64,000 nt of DNA from Luteimicrobium album (GTDB taxonomy: Bacteria; Actinomycetota; Actinomycetes; Actinomycetales; Cellulomonadaceae): positions 3,100,001-3,164,000 of the forward strand of contig NZ_BSUK01000001.1 in NCBI RefSeq assembly GCF_030161555.1, read 5' to 3'. How positions within the stretch are numbered: position 1 is the first letter of the stretch; each line of letters starts with the position of its first letter. A program made the position numbers and the translations under genes. Below are positions 11,008 through 22,738 of the stretch, one piece after another. Under the pieces are notes generated by a model. The model made no database searches. It saw nothing but the letters and a program-made list of their open reading frames with translations, and was not told where the DNA came from.

Positions 11008-12090
11008 ATGACATCGACAACCCGTCCCGAGGTCCCCGAACCCGCCGCGCAGCCCGGCGCCGTGGGCGGCCCCCGGATCGAGCACCGCATCGTCGTCCCT
11101 CCGAGCGTCCCCATGGTCGCCGTCCTCGGCAGCCGCGACTCGGTCCTGCGCGCCGTGGAGGACGGCTTCCCGAGCGTCGACGTGCACGCACGCGGCAACG
11201 AGATCGCCGTCGCCGGCGCGCCCGGGGAGGTCGCGCTCGTCTCGCGCCTGCTCGACGAGCTCGTCGAGATCGCCGAGTCGGGCACCCCGCTCACGCCTGA
11301 GGTGGTGCGCCGCTCGATCGGCATGCTGACCGCGCCGACGGCGACCCGTCCCGCGGACGTCCTGACGTTCAACATCCTGTCGAGCCGTGGCCGCCAGATC
11401 CGCCCCAAGACGGTCGGCCAGAAGCGTTACGTGGACGCGATCGACGCGAACACCATCACGTTCGGTATCGGCCCCGCGGGCACGGGTAAGACGTACCTCG
11501 CGATGGCGAAGGCCGTGCAGGCGCTGCAGGCCAAGCAGGTCAATCGGATCGTGCTCACGCGCCCGGCCGTCGAGGCGGGCGAGCGGCTCGGGTTTCTCCC
11601 GGGCGGGCTCAACGAGAAGATCGACCCGTACCTGCGGCCGCTCTATGACGCGCTGCACGACATGGTCGACCCGGACTCGATCCCCAAGCTGATCGACAAC
11701 GGCACCATCGAGGTGGCCCCTCTGGCATACATGCGCGGTAGGAGTTTGAACGATGCTTTTGTCATTCTTGACGAAGCACAGAACACCTCCGCCGAGCAGA
11801 TGAAGATGTTCCTCACCCGCCTCGGGTTCGGCTCCAAGATGGTCATCACGGGCGACGTGACGCAGGTCGACCTGCCCGGCGGGACGACGTCGGGCCTGCG
11901 GGTCATCGAGGACGTGCTGACCGGCGTCGAGGACGTCGAGTTCTGCCGCCTGACGTCGTCGGACGTGGTGCGGCACCGCCTGGTGAGCGACATCATCGAC
12001 GCGTACGCGCGGTGGGACGTGGCCGGGTCCCGCACGCAAGGCCGACGCGGCGGCGACCGCCGCCCGGACAACCGAGGAGCCCGCGCATGA
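11008..12090 (+). CDS. phoH: PhoH-family ATPase
   Basis: A 360-residue PhoH-like P-loop protein, related to the N-terminal half of superfamily 1 helicases and linked to RNA metabolism. An N-terminal KH-like segment (about 20-110) precedes [17 protein letters not shown], the Walker A motif GPAGTGKT, the Walker B block VILDEAQNT and [13 protein letters not shown]. The ATG at 11008 is 21 nt after the only good Shine-Dalgarno (aaggag), an unusually long gap, so the true start may be obscured. Codons around the Walker B block (11739-11786) are strikingly AT-rich. ybeY overlaps the stop by ATGA, the conserved phoH-ybeY pair. Confidence 0.93.
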   Translation: MTSTTRPEVPEPAAQPGAVGGPRIEHRIVVPPSVPMVAVLGSRDSVLRAVEDGFPSVDVHARGNEIAVAGAPGEVALVSRLLDELVEIAESGTPLTPEVVRRSIGMLTAPTATRPADVLTFNILSSRGRQIRPKTVGQKRYVDAIDANTITFGIGPAGTGKTYLAMAKAVQALQAKQVNRIVLTRPAVEAGERLGFLPGGLNEKIDPYLRPLYDALHDMVDPDSIPKLIDNGTIEVAPLAYMRGRSLNDAFVILDEAQNTSAEQMKMFLTRLGFGSKMVITGDVTQVDLPGGTTSGLRVIEDVLTGVEDVEFCRLTSSDVVRHRLVSDIIDAYARWDVAGSRTQGRRGGDRRPDNRGARA

Positions 12091-12539
12091 GCATCGAGGT
12101 CAACAACGAGTCCGGCTACGAGGTCGACGAGGCCGAGTTCGCCGCGCTCGCGCGCTTCGTGCTCGACCAGATGCACGTGCACCCGCAGACCGAGCTGTCG
12201 ATCCTGTTCGTCGACACCGCGACGATGACGGACCTGCACGTCAAGTGGATGGACGAGCCCGGTCCGACGGACGTCCTGTCGTTCCCCATGGACGAGCTGC
12301 GCCCGGGGCGGGAGGGCGACGTCACGCCCGCGGGGCTGCTGGGCGACATCGTCGTGTGCCCCGAGGTGGCGGCCGAGCAGGCCGTGAAAGCCGGGCACTC
12401 GACCGTCGAGGAGATGCTGCTCCTGACGACGCACGGCATCCTGCACCTGCTCGGCTACGACCACGCGGAGCCCGAGGAGGAGAAGGAGATGTTCGCGCTC
12501 CAGCGCCAGCTCCTGCTCACGTTCCTCGCCTCCCGATGA
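12087..12539 (+). CDS. ybeY: Endoribonuclease YbeY (rRNA maturation factor)
   Basis: A 150-residue metal-dependent endoribonuclease needed for 16S rRNA 3'-end processing and ribosome quality control. The zinc site [11 protein letters not shown] carries the three conserved histidines, and DVLSFPMDE and [17 protein letters not shown] are family hallmarks. It is coupled to phoH by the ATGA overlap and is followed 16 bases later by the CorC-like gene, giving the typical phoH-ybeY-corC-era operon. Confidence 0.95.
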   Translation: MSIEVNNESGYEVDEAEFAALARFVLDQMHVHPQTELSILFVDTATMTDLHVKWMDEPGPTDVLSFPMDELRPGREGDVTPAGLLGDIVVCPEVAAEQAVKAGHSTVEEMLLLTTHGILHLLGYDHAEPEEEKEMFALQRQLLLTFLASR

Positions 12540-12555
12540 GCGCAGCGAGGGCCGC

Positions 12556-13902
12556 ATGAACGGGGAGCCCGTCTGGCTGCTCGTCCTCATCGCCGTCGTC
12601 GGGATCCTTCTCGCGGCCGCTCTGAGCGCGGGCGAGACGGCCGTGCTGCGCCAGGGCTCGCGGTCCGTGCACGCACGCGAGGCCGCGGGCGGGCGTGACG
12701 AGGGCGCCGACGACGTCCGCTCGCGCCGGGTGACGGCGCTGCTCGACGACGCCCGGGGAGTCGCGGCGTCGGCGAGCTTCCTGCGCGTCCTGGCGGAGAT
12801 GACGGCGACGGCGTGCATCACGCTCGCCGTCGGCGCGTGGCTCGACGCCTGGTGGGCGGTGCTGCTCGTCTCGCTCGTCGTCAGCGCCGTCGTCGCCGTG
12901 GGCCTGGTGCGCCTGAGCCCCCGCAGCCTGGGCCGCACGCACGCGCCCGCCGTCCTGCGCGCCCTGTCCGGGCTGCTGTGGGTCGTGGTGCGCGGGACGC
13001 GTTGGTTGAGCCCCGTCGTCCGGCCGCCGCCGCCCACGCCCGAGGAGGAGGCGGCGGAGCTGCGCGAGCTCGCGCGGCGGGCGGGCGAGTCCGACGCGTT
13101 CGAGGACGACGACCGCGAGCTCCTGCGCTCCGTGTTCGAGCTCGGCGACACCATGGTCCGCGAGGTCATGGTCCCGCGCCCCGACATGGTCACCGTCGCC
13201 GGCACGACGGCGCTCGACAAGGCCCTGCGCCTGTTCCTGCGCTCGGGGTACTCGCGCGTGCCGGTGGTCGGCCGGTCGGTCGACGACCTGCTCGGCGTCC
13301 TCTACTTCAAAGACGTCGTGCGCCTCGTGACCGACGGCAACGGAGGGGCGCAGCGCCTCGCGCGCGACGCGGCCCGGCCCGCCGTGTTCGTACCCGAGTC
13401 GAAGCCGGTCGACGACCTGCTCCGCGAGATGCAGGCCGCGTCGAACCACATCGCGATCGTCGTCGACGAGTACGGCGGTATCGCGGGCCTCGTCACGATC
13501 GAGGACGCGCTCGAGGAGATCGTCGGCGAGCTGACCGACGAGCACGACCACTCGGGCCCCGAGGTCGAGGACCTCGGGGACGGCCGCTACCGCGTGCCCG
13601 CACGGCTCGGCCTCGACGACCTGGGCGACCTGTTCGGTCTCCGCGTCGACGACGACGACGTGGACACCGCCGCCGGGCTGCTCGCCAAGGCGCTCGGCAA
13701 GGTCCCGCTCGCGGGCTCGAGCGCCGACGCGCAGGGCCTCCACCTGGTCGCGGACCGGGTCGAGGGCCGCAGGCACCGTCTCGCGACCCTCGTCGTCGGG
13801 CCGGCCAGGTCGGCGGCGGGCGCCGAGGAAGACGACCACACCGCGGCCGCCGGGGAACCCGTGCGCACGCCGCCACGAGAGGACACCCATGACCACCGCT
13901 GA
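12556..13902 (+). CDS. CNNM/CorC-family membrane protein with CBS domains
   Basis: A 448-residue hemolysin-family protein, thought to take part in magnesium or cobalt transport. It has an N-terminal DUF21-type membrane domain with a first helix at [24 protein letters not shown] and further helices to about residue 155. A CBS pair follows ([24 protein letters not shown], then [20 protein letters not shown]) and a C-terminal CorC_HlyC domain from about residue 335. The coding end overlaps the era start by 14 bases. Hemolytic activity is only a legacy family name. Confidence 0.9.
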   Translation: MNGEPVWLLVLIAVVGILLAAALSAGETAVLRQGSRSVHAREAAGGRDEGADDVRSRRVTALLDDARGVAASASFLRVLAEMTATACITLAVGAWLDAWWAVLLVSLVVSAVVAVGLVRLSPRSLGRTHAPAVLRALSGLLWVVVRGTRWLSPVVRPPPPTPEEEAAELRELARRAGESDAFEDDDRELLRSVFELGDTMVREVMVPRPDMVTVAGTTALDKALRLFLRSGYSRVPVVGRSVDDLLGVLYFKDVVRLVTDGNGGAQRLARDAARPAVFVPESKPVDDLLREMQAASNHIAIVVDEYGGIAGLVTIEDALEEIVGELTDEHDHSGPEVEDLGDGRYRVPARLGLDDLGDLFGLRVDDDDVDTAAGLLAKALGKVPLAGSSADAQGLHLVADRVEGRRHRLATLVVGPARSAAGAEEDDHTAAAGEPVRTPPREDTHDHR

Positions 13903-14827
13903 CGTCCACCGCTCCGGCTTCGCCTGCCTCGTCGGGCGCCCCAACGCGGGCAAGTCGACGCTCACCAACGCGCTCGTCGGCGAGAAGGTCGCGATCACGT
14001 CGGGCCGCCCGCAGACGACGCGCCACACCATCCGTGGCATCGTCAACCGCCCCGACGCGCAGCTCGTGCTCGTCGACACGCCGGGCCTGCACCGCCCCCG
14101 CACGCTCCTCGGCGAGAGGCTGAACGACCTCGTGCGCGACACGCTGACCGAGGTCGACGTCATCGTGTTCTGCGTCCCGGCCGACCAGAAGGTCGGGCCG
14201 GGCGACCGCTACATCGCGTCGCAGCTCGCGGACCTCATGCGCGGCCGGCGGGGCACACCCGTGGTCGTCGCCGTCACGAAGACCGACACCGTGCCGCGCG
14301 ACCGGGTCGCCGAGCAGCTCCTCGCGGTCTCCGCCCTGGGCGACTGGGCCGACGTCGTGCCCGTCTCGGCCGTGCGCGGCCAGCAGGTCGACGTCCTCAC
14401 CGACGTCCTCGTCGGGCACCTGCCCGAGGGCCCCGAGCTCTACCCGGGTGGCGAGCTCACGGACGAGCCCGAGTCCGTCATGGTCGCGGAGCTGGTGCGC
14501 GAGGCCGCGCTCGAGGGCGTGCGCGACGAGCTCCCGCACTCGCTCGCGGTCGTCGTGAACGAGATCGTCCCGCGCACCCGCGCCGACGGCAGCCCGCGCC
14601 CCGCGGGCGACGAGCTGCTCGACGTCCGCGTCGACGTGTACGTCGAGCGCGACTCGCAGAAGGCCATCGTGATCGGCCGTGGCGGCTCGCGGCTGCGCGA
14701 CGTCGGCACGCGTGCTCGGGCCGGCATCGAGGCGCTCCTGGGCTCGCGCGTGTACCTCGACCTGCACGTCAAGGTCGCGAAGGACTGGCAGCGCGACCCC
14801 AAGCAGCTCCGCCGACTCGGGTTCTGA
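13889..14827 (+). CDS. era: GTPase Era
   Basis: A 312-residue essential GTPase that binds the 3' end of 16S rRNA during 30S assembly. Motifs are G1 GRPNAGKSTLTNAL, G2 region TSGRPQTTRHTI, G3 DTPGLH and G4 TKTD. The C-terminal KH domain has the VIGRGGSRLRDVG loop. Its start lies inside the end of the CorC-like gene, indicating a shared transcript with phoH-ybeY-corC. It is uninterrupted and ends in QLRRLGF, the usual Era terminus. Confidence 0.97.
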   Translation: MTTADVHRSGFACLVGRPNAGKSTLTNALVGEKVAITSGRPQTTRHTIRGIVNRPDAQLVLVDTPGLHRPRTLLGERLNDLVRDTLTEVDVIVFCVPADQKVGPGDRYIASQLADLMRGRRGTPVVVAVTKTDTVPRDRVAEQLLAVSALGDWADVVPVSAVRGQQVDVLTDVLVGHLPEGPELYPGGELTDEPESVMVAELVREAALEGVRDELPHSLAVVVNEIVPRTRADGSPRPAGDELLDVRVDVYVERDSQKAIVIGRGGSRLRDVGTRARAGIEALLGSRVYLDLHVKVAKDWQRDPKQLRRLGF

Positions 14828-14899
14828 TCGGGACGTCCCCCGGACGACGCGGGGGCCCGCCTGCAGGTTCTGACCAGGCACGCGACGTAGCATCGTCGC

Positions 14900-16499
14900 G
14901 TGACCTTCAGGACAGCTGCGACCACGGCGGTCCTCGCGATCGGTCTCGCGGCGGTCGGCGCGTTCGCCGGCCCCGAGTGGGACCCTCAGCCGGTGACGGA
15001 CCACATCCGCAGCCAGACCACGGACACCACGATCGGGGGACGCACGACCCGACCCCCGTCGGGACCTACCCGGTGGTGTCCCGGGAGGTGACGATCCAGC
15101 TCCAGAACACGGTCGTCACCGGCCAGATCCGGCAGCCCGTCGGAGCGGGCGACGACCTGCCCGGCGTCGTGTTCGTGCACGGCGCGGGCACCGGGGACTC
15201 GACGACGGCGTTCGCCCCCAGGCCTGGGCGCTGGCGAGCGCCGGCGTGGTGACGCTGGTCCCGTCGAAGAACCTCACGACGTACTCGCTGCAGCACCGTG
15301 ACTACGTGCAGGAGGCCGGCGACTACGACCGCTCGGTGCAGCTCCTGCGTACCGAGCCCGGCGTCGACCCCACCCGGGTGGGCGTGTACGGGGAGTCGGA
15401 GGGCACCTGGATCGCGCCGGTGATGGCGACCGAGGACCCGGCGATCGCGTTCACGGCCCTCGTGTCCGCGCCCGTCGTGCGGCCGCGCGAGCAGGCCGCG
15501 TTCGCGGTCGACAACTACCTGCGCAACACGGGCGTCCCGCAGGGCGTGTTCCGCGCGATCCCGCGCGCGGTCGGCATGGACCTGCCCGACGGCGGACTCG
15601 ACTACGCCGACTTCGACGTGCGCCCGTACCTCGAGCGGCTGACCCGGCCGACGCTCGTCGTGTACGGCGACGAGGACGTCTCGATGCCGATCGAGCAGGG
15701 CGCGCAGGCGATCCTCGCCGACGCGTCGAAGGCCGGGAACCGGGACGTGACCGTGCGCTACTACGAGGGCGCCGACCACGGGCTGCACCTCGGCGGCGGT
15801 GACGGCGCGGTGTCCGCGTCGTTCCAGCAGGACCTCGCTGACTGGATCACGGGGCTGCCCGGCACGGCCGGCGCGGCGCCGCAGATCGCCGGTGCGCAGC
15901 CCAACCAGACCTATCTCGCGGAGGCGGTCCCGAGCCCCCGTTGGTACGGCGACGGCGACGCCGTCTTCGGTTTCACGATCGCCGCCGTCTCGCTCGCGAT
16001 CGGCGCGCCCCTCGTGTGGATGATCGTGTCGTTCGGCACCCGCCGGTGGCGGTCCCGCAGCCACGTGGGCGGGATGGCCCGCGACCTGCGTGTGCCCATG
16101 CTGCTCGCGTCCCTGGGCGCCGTGCTGACGATGCTCGCGCTCGTCGTGTACCTGGTCGCGATCGCGAAGATCGCGCTCAACTACTCGCAGAACGCGCTGA
16201 TCGTCCAGGGCGGCTGGCTCGGGGTGCGCGCGATCGGCATCGCCTCGCTGGTGCCGGTGGCCGTGGTCGTCAACCGTCTCTCGGACCGCCGCGAGGCCCG
16301 GCGGAGCATGCTCCTGTGGCTGCGTGAGCGGGTGGGGCGCGACGTGCCGACCGGCCACTCGGCCGTCCCCGGCGTGCGCGCGGGTCAGCCCGTCGCGCGC
16401 GGGATCGGAGGGTGGGCGCTCGCCGCCGCGCTGACCTTCGCGATCGTCACGCTCCTGCTGACCACGGCGTACTGGGGCGTCTTCCAGCTCGGCATCTGA
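14900..16499 (+). CDS. Secreted or membrane-anchored alpha/beta hydrolase (two apparent frameshifts)
   Basis: An alpha/beta hydrolase of about 533 residues with an N-terminal hydrophobic signal segment (TAVLAIGLAAVGAFAG). The catalytic domain shows an oxyanion block FVHGAGTGDST and nucleophile elbow VYGESEGTW (GxSxG with Ser). A possible acid is in VVYGDEDVSMP and the histidine in GADHGLHLG. A C-terminal region holds about four membrane helices (from FGFTIAAVSLAIGAPLVWMI). One G is missing at 15035-15039 and one C at 15215-15219; restoring them joins all parts. The GTG start has TAGCAT six bases upstream, a leaderless arrangement. The substrate is unknown. Confidence 0.78.
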
Positions 16500-16636
16500 T
16501 CCGGTCCGCCCGGCGAGGCACGGTTGTCCCGATCCGTCCCGGCCGGTAGAAACGACCACGTAGCAGACGAGCCGCCCGTGCGGTCCCGGCACCCGACGAG
16601 GACCCGACCGGCGCTCGCCCGACCGAAGGAGCCCCT

Positions 16637-18549
16637 GTGAGCATCGCCGAACCTCCCGGCACCCCCGACCCGTCGCCCGGCACCGAGCAGGCGACGACGG
16701 CGGTCGAGACGCCGTCCGAGCCGGCCACCGGGGCCGCCGTCGGCGCCTCCACCGAGGACGCGCCGTCCACCCCCGCGACGCCCTCGGGCCGCGTGCCCGT
16801 CCTCGACGTGGTGCGCGACGTCGTCGCGGCGGTCGCGCTGCTGACGTCCCTCGCCCTGCCCTGGACCCTGCGCGACGCCGGCGCCGGTCGCGTCGAGGTC
16901 GTGCTGTCCGTCGTCGTCGCGCTCGCCGCGATCCCGCTGCCCTACCTCGCCCGGGCGGGCGTGCTGCCGACCGGCTGGAGCGTGCACACGACGCGCACCG
17001 TCCGCCTGTGGGCCGCGACGCCATACGTCGTGGTCACGGTCGTGTACCTGCTGCTCGACCTCTTCGCCGGCTCCGACCTGGACCGGGGTGTCGGGACCGG
17101 GCTCGGGCTGGGTCTCGCGGGTGCGCTCCTCGTCGCGCAGCCGCGGTCCTCGGAGCTCGGTCCCGACGACGAGGACGCGGGCACCGGCCGGTTCTGGCGG
17201 ATCGTCCTCGGCGTGCTGGGCGCGGTCCTCGCCGTCGGCGCGGTCGTCGCGCTCGTGATCTTCCTGTCCTCGGACCGCTGGTCCGGGGCCACGCAGTTCG
17301 TCTACGCGCTCACGGGCACGCTCATCGTCCTCGCGGCGGGCGCGCTGCCCGCCTGGGGCGCGTTCCGGGGGATCGCGCCTGGTCGACCGTGGTCGTGGGC
17401 GTCGGTGCCGCGCTCGCAGTGCTGTTCGTCGTCGGCGCCGGCTCCGCCCCGGACCTCCTGCGCATCGAGTCGTTCCACACGCTCCGGTTCGGGCTCGTGC
17501 TCGTGCCCGCGCTGGGCGCGGTGGCCGCGGGCGCGGCGTTCCGCCGTGGCCTCGCGGACGGCGCGGCCGACGACGCGCGGACGGGCGTGAACGGCGTCGT
17601 GCGCGACACGCTGCTCCTCCTCACGCTCGTGGCAGCGCTCATCGCGATCGGCTACGCCGTCGTGCTCGGTGGCGACGCGCACGGCACGCGCGCGGCGACG
17701 AGCGTCGTCGTGACGCTCGTCTCGTCGGGTGCCGTCGCCGTCCTCGCGGCGCTGGCCTGGGCGAGCTCCCGTCGTGAGGACGCGGCCAGCCGTGGCCTGG
17801 CGTGGCTCGTGGTCGGGACCGCCGTCGTGCTCGGCACGGTCGCGGTCTCGGTCGACGCGTGGAAGGTCGTCGGTGTGCCCGTCGAGCTCGCGCTCGTCGC
17901 GTACGGTCTGCCGGCTCTGCTCCTGCTCGCGCTGCTCGGCCCGTCGGTCCAGGAGTGGGGGAGCAGCACCCGGGTCGAGGCGACCGGTGCCAGCACCGCG
18001 TACGAGTGGACGCCGCGCCCCCGCCGGGCGCCACGGCCCGCGAAGGCAGCGGTGCCGGCACGCGCTGCCGAGGAGCATGCTCCGGTCGAGACCTCCGTGG
18101 CACCGGTCGACGCTCCCGCGCACCCGACCGAGGCGCCGGTCGCCGCGTGGCCGGTCGCGGAGGAGCCGTCCTCCGCCGCCGAGCCGGCGTGGTCCGAGCC
18201 GGAGCCGGTCGAGCCGGCCGCTGCCGCACAGGCGCCCGCCGCCGCGTCGGAACCGCAGCCCGAGCCCGAGCCTGTCCACGCGTCCCAGCCGGAGCCCGAG
18301 CCCGCTCGTGCCGCGGCCGACGCCCAGTCGACGACCGTGCTGCCCGTCGCGGGGTACACGGCCGAGCAGGCGGCCGACCCGAGCACGCCGCTCGAGGTCC
18401 TGGCCCAGATCGCCGAGCACGCGCCGGCGCTGCGCCCGTACGTCGCCTCGAACCCGTCGACGTACACGGCCCTGCTCGACTGGCTCGGCGCGCTCGGCGA
18501 CCCTGCCGTGGACGCCGCGCTCCAGGCCCGGCCGGACCGCCGCCGCTGA
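16637..18549 (+). CDS. Polytopic membrane protein with C-terminal leucine-rich-repeat-variant domain (one apparent frameshift)
   Basis: About 638 residues. An acidic Pro/Thr-rich N-terminus is followed by about ten membrane helices (residues 55-430), then a long Ala/Pro/Glu-rich linker with PEPEP repeats. A C-terminal domain follows (AADPSTPLEVLAQIAEHAP, VASNPSTYTALLDWL) that matches the leucine-rich-repeat-variant domain seen in many actinobacterial membrane and FHA-linked proteins. One G is missing near 17374-17380 (atcgcgcctgg for atcgcggcctgg). The GTG start is set by aaggag five bases upstream. Function is unknown. Confidence 0.75.
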
Positions 18550-18601
18550 GCAGGATCCGTCTCGGGGAAGCGCGCGCCGTCGTCGGGACTCCTCGTTGGA
18601 G

Positions 18602-18607
18602 TACAGT
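18602..18607 (+). promoter_or_regulatory. Candidate -10 element of the leuA transcript
   Basis: TACAGT fits the TANNNT pattern. Transcription would begin near 18613-18615, about 14 nt before the leucine-rich leader ORF, making a leader RNA of about 140 nt ahead of leuA. Confidence 0.4.
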
Positions 18608-18627
18608 GACGACGTGCGTCCCCCGAG

Positions 18628-18668
18628 ATGCGCCCGTCGGTCGCGACGGGCAGCCTCCTTCTTCGGTG

Positions 18669-18687
<19 letters not shown>
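18628..18687 (+). CDS. leuA leader peptide (19 residues, three consecutive Leu codons)
   Basis: A short ORF, ATG to TGA, encoding MRPSVATGSLLLRCRGEAR. The Leu run uses ctc-ctt-ctt; ctt is rare in this GC-rich genome, so translation should be sensitive to charged tRNA-Leu. A strong hairpin begins five bases after the Leu codons and overlaps the leader stop. Comparative work has described leuA leaders (the LEU element) in Actinobacteria, so control of leuA by leucine supply is a reasonable reading. The ORF has only a weak Shine-Dalgarno-like sequence. Confidence 0.6.
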
Positions 18688-20585
<1,898 letters not shown>

Positions 20586-20790
20586 GCCTGCGGTCCGTCC
20601 ACCGGCGGTTCCGTTCGCCGCGGTGACGGTGGGGTCGCGGGTCGGGTTAGAGGGGCGTGGTCGGGTTCGCGGGCGGGCGCGGCGAGCTGGTTCGGGCTGT
20701 CGTGCTTCGGCCCGGGGGCCGTGCACACTCCTTGACGCCCTTCACCACCTCCCCGCGCCCACCCGCTCCGCCATCGGCCCACCTTCGCCG

Positions 20791-20857
20791 CGAGTCAGCG
20801 CGTCTCCTCCGAGTCAGCGGGGAGTGCGCGCTGACTCGGAGGAGACGCGCTGACTCG
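20791..20857. repeat. Perfect 28-bp palindrome, AGTCAGCGCG family, copy 2
   Basis: The arms 20791-20818 and 20830-20857 are exact reverse complements around an 11-nt loop. Each arm itself contains gagtcagc twice. The element lies between convergent leuA and the TPR gene and could act as a terminator. However, a related element at 4146-4209 sits between divergent genes, which points to an interspersed palindromic (REP-like) repeat. Confidence 0.85.
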
Positions 20858-20865
20858 GCGACACC

Positions 20866-21054
20866 TGGTGCACCCGGGGCCGGGGCACCGTCGGGCGGGC
20901 CGACTATGTGTTCGCCCCCGCCCGGGTGTGCCGAGCATGCGATGACGCACCATCGTCGGCGCCGACCATGGGACCCCGCTATGTCTGTCAAGCGGGGATG
21001 GTGGCTGCTGCATGGTCGGCGGAGGCGGACCGGAGTCACCTGCGGGCCGCTGCG
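20866..21054 (-). other. Intergenic region with nested inverted repeats
   Basis: No convincing gene lies in the interval 20586-21054. Besides the palindrome before it, this part contains an outer 10-bp inverted repeat (20961-20970 gccgaccatg with 21011-21020) and an inner 8-bp stem (accccgct at 20973-20980 pairing around 20991-20998). It lies just downstream of the minus-strand TPR gene, so the inner stem may be its terminator. Confidence 0.5.
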
Positions 21055-21642
21055 TCAGGAACGCTCGGGCCTGACGTCGCGCTCGTTCGAGCGCATGTCG
21101 TCGCCGTACGCGACGAGCGAGCGGTGGTAACGCTGGACCAGGCTGCCCAGCGCGGCGACAGCGACGCCGACACCCTCGTTGGCCCGTCCCGAGTCGGCGA
21201 GCGCGAGCGCGAGGAAGCCGTCGAGCTGGGCGTCGAGGTTGTCGGACGGTTCGCGCCGCTCGGCCTCGAGGATCTCCACGGCCTCGTCCGCGCGTCCGAC
21301 GTTGCGCAGCGAGCTCGCGAGCTGGATCACGGCCTGCCGGCGCCGGTCGGGACGGAGCCCCGCGGCGAGGGCCGCGCGGTAGAAGGCGATCGCGGTCTCG
21401 GGCGCGCCCGTGGAGTCCCAGGCGCTGCCGATCTCGTAGAGCGCGGCCGGGTGGTCGTCGGGGAGCTCGGCGACCAGGGCGGCGACGGCGTCGCGCAGCT
21501 CGGCGTCCGGGACCTCCTCGGTGCGGGCGCGGTACCAGGCGGCGGCGATGCGCTCTTCCCACGACCCGGCGGGGGCGTTGTGCCCGGCTTCCGCGGTGTC
21601 GTCGTCGGCGGCTGTCGACGGCTGCTGCGGGAGTGAGGTCAT
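21055..21642 (-). CDS. Tetratricopeptide-repeat protein
   Basis: A 195-residue soluble protein, probably all helical, built of TPR-like units. Examples are HPAALYEIGSAWDSTGAPETA, where AIAFYRAALAAGLRP follows, and RRQAVIQLASSLRNVGRADEA with VEILEAERRE. It resembles the small TPR proteins widely annotated in Actinobacteria that serve as interaction scaffolds. No enzymatic motif is visible. It is transcribed in the same direction as the adjacent WYL regulator. Confidence 0.75.
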   Translation of the reverse strand: MTSLPQQPSTAADDDTAEAGHNAPAGSWEERIAAAWYRARTEEVPDAELRDAVAALVAELPDDHPAALYEIGSAWDSTGAPETAIAFYRAALAAGLRPDRRRQAVIQLASSLRNVGRADEAVEILEAERREPSDNLDAQLDGFLALALADSGRANEGVGVAVAALGSLVQRYHRSLVAYGDDMRSNERDVRPERS

Positions 21643-21654
21643 CGGGCCATCACA

Positions 21655-22632
21655 TCACGAGCCGCCGTCGGGTCCGGCATCCGCCCGGGCGTACCGGGCT
21701 GCGAGCGCGCGGACCTCGGCCTGGACCTCGGGTGGCCCGAGGACCTCGAAGTCCGCGTCGAGCCAGGCTAGGTAGCGGGCGAGCACCGCTGGTGACTCGG
21801 CGCCGGCGTCGAGCAGACAGGTGTCGTCGTCCCGGGCGGTGACCGTGCCGACTGCGGGACTGACGCGCGAGAGCACCGCTGCGACAGGGGCGTGCACCAC
21901 GACCCGGGCACGGACCTGCGCCCCGGCCGCCGACACCCCGCGACGGACCAGGTCCGCGGGCTCGTCGGGCAGCTCGCGCGGCACGAACCGCGGTCCTCGC
22001 GGCGGTGTCGGCAGGCCGCAGCGGTCGAGCCGGAAGGTACGCCAGTCCGCGCGGTCGAGGTCCCACGCGAGCAGGTACCAGCGGCGCTCCCACACGACGA
22101 GCCGGTGCGGCTCCGTGCGACGGCGCGAGCCCGTGCCGTCGTGGCGGGTGTAGTCGAAGCGGACGGTCTCGTGGTCGCGCACGGCTCCGGCGAAGGCGGC
22201 GATCGTGTCGGCGTCGACCAGGGGCGCCGGGGCGTCCGGCGGGACGTCGACGGTCGCTCCCGCCAGGGCGACGACGCGGGCGCGCAGGCGGGGCGGGAGC
22301 ACCTGCTCGAGCTTCACGATGGCGCGCGCGGCAGACTCGTCGATCCCCCGGACCGGGTGCCGGGCGGCGGTACGCAGGCCGACAGCGATCGCGACGGCCT
22401 CGTCGTCGGACAGGAGGAGCGGAGGCATGGCGGCGCCGGCTTCGAGCCGGTAGCCGCCGGCGACGCCGCGTGTGGCGGCGACGGGGTAGCCGAGCGCGCG
22501 CAGGCGCTCGACGTCGCGGCGCACGGTGCGCTCGCCCACCTCGAGCCGCGCCGCGAGCTCCCGGCCGGTCCACTCGCGGCGCGCCTGGAGCAGCGAGAGC
22601 AGCTCGAGCAGTCGTGCGGAGGTCTCCTGCAT
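21655..22632 (-). CDS. WYL-domain helix-turn-helix transcriptional regulator
   Basis: A regulator of about 325 residues with an N-terminal winged helix-turn-helix (LLSLLQARREWTGRELAARL, then VGERTVRRDVERLRALGYPV). A WYL ligand-binding domain contains VVWERRWYLLAWDLDRADWR and TFRLDRC, and a WCX-type C-terminal domain follows. I chose the ATG at 22632 (MQETSARLLELL), since longer starts add no conserved sequence. It is divergent from the epoxide hydrolase gene, with about 106 bp between, so that hydrolase is a plausible target. Confidence 0.88.
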   Translation of the reverse strand: MQETSARLLELLSLLQARREWTGRELAARLEVGERTVRRDVERLRALGYPVAATRGVAGGYRLEAGAAMPPLLLSDDEAVAIAVGLRTAARHPVRGIDESAARAIVKLEQVLPPRLRARVVALAGATVDVPPDAPAPLVDADTIAAFAGAVRDHETVRFDYTRHDGTGSRRRTEPHRLVVWERRWYLLAWDLDRADWRTFRLDRCGLPTPPRGPRFVPRELPDEPADLVRRGVSAAGAQVRARVVVHAPVAAVLSRVSPAVGTVTARDDDTCLLDAGAESPAVLARYLAWLDADFEVLGPPEVQAEVRALAARYARADAGPDGGS

Positions 22633-22738
22633 CGCTCCATCGTCTCGCCGATTCAGGACAGAGGTTGACCTGAAGAGGCGGGAGGCTGCGAGCAGCACCC
22701 GGTGAGACGCACCGGGGCTCAGCCGTGAGGAGCCCGTC

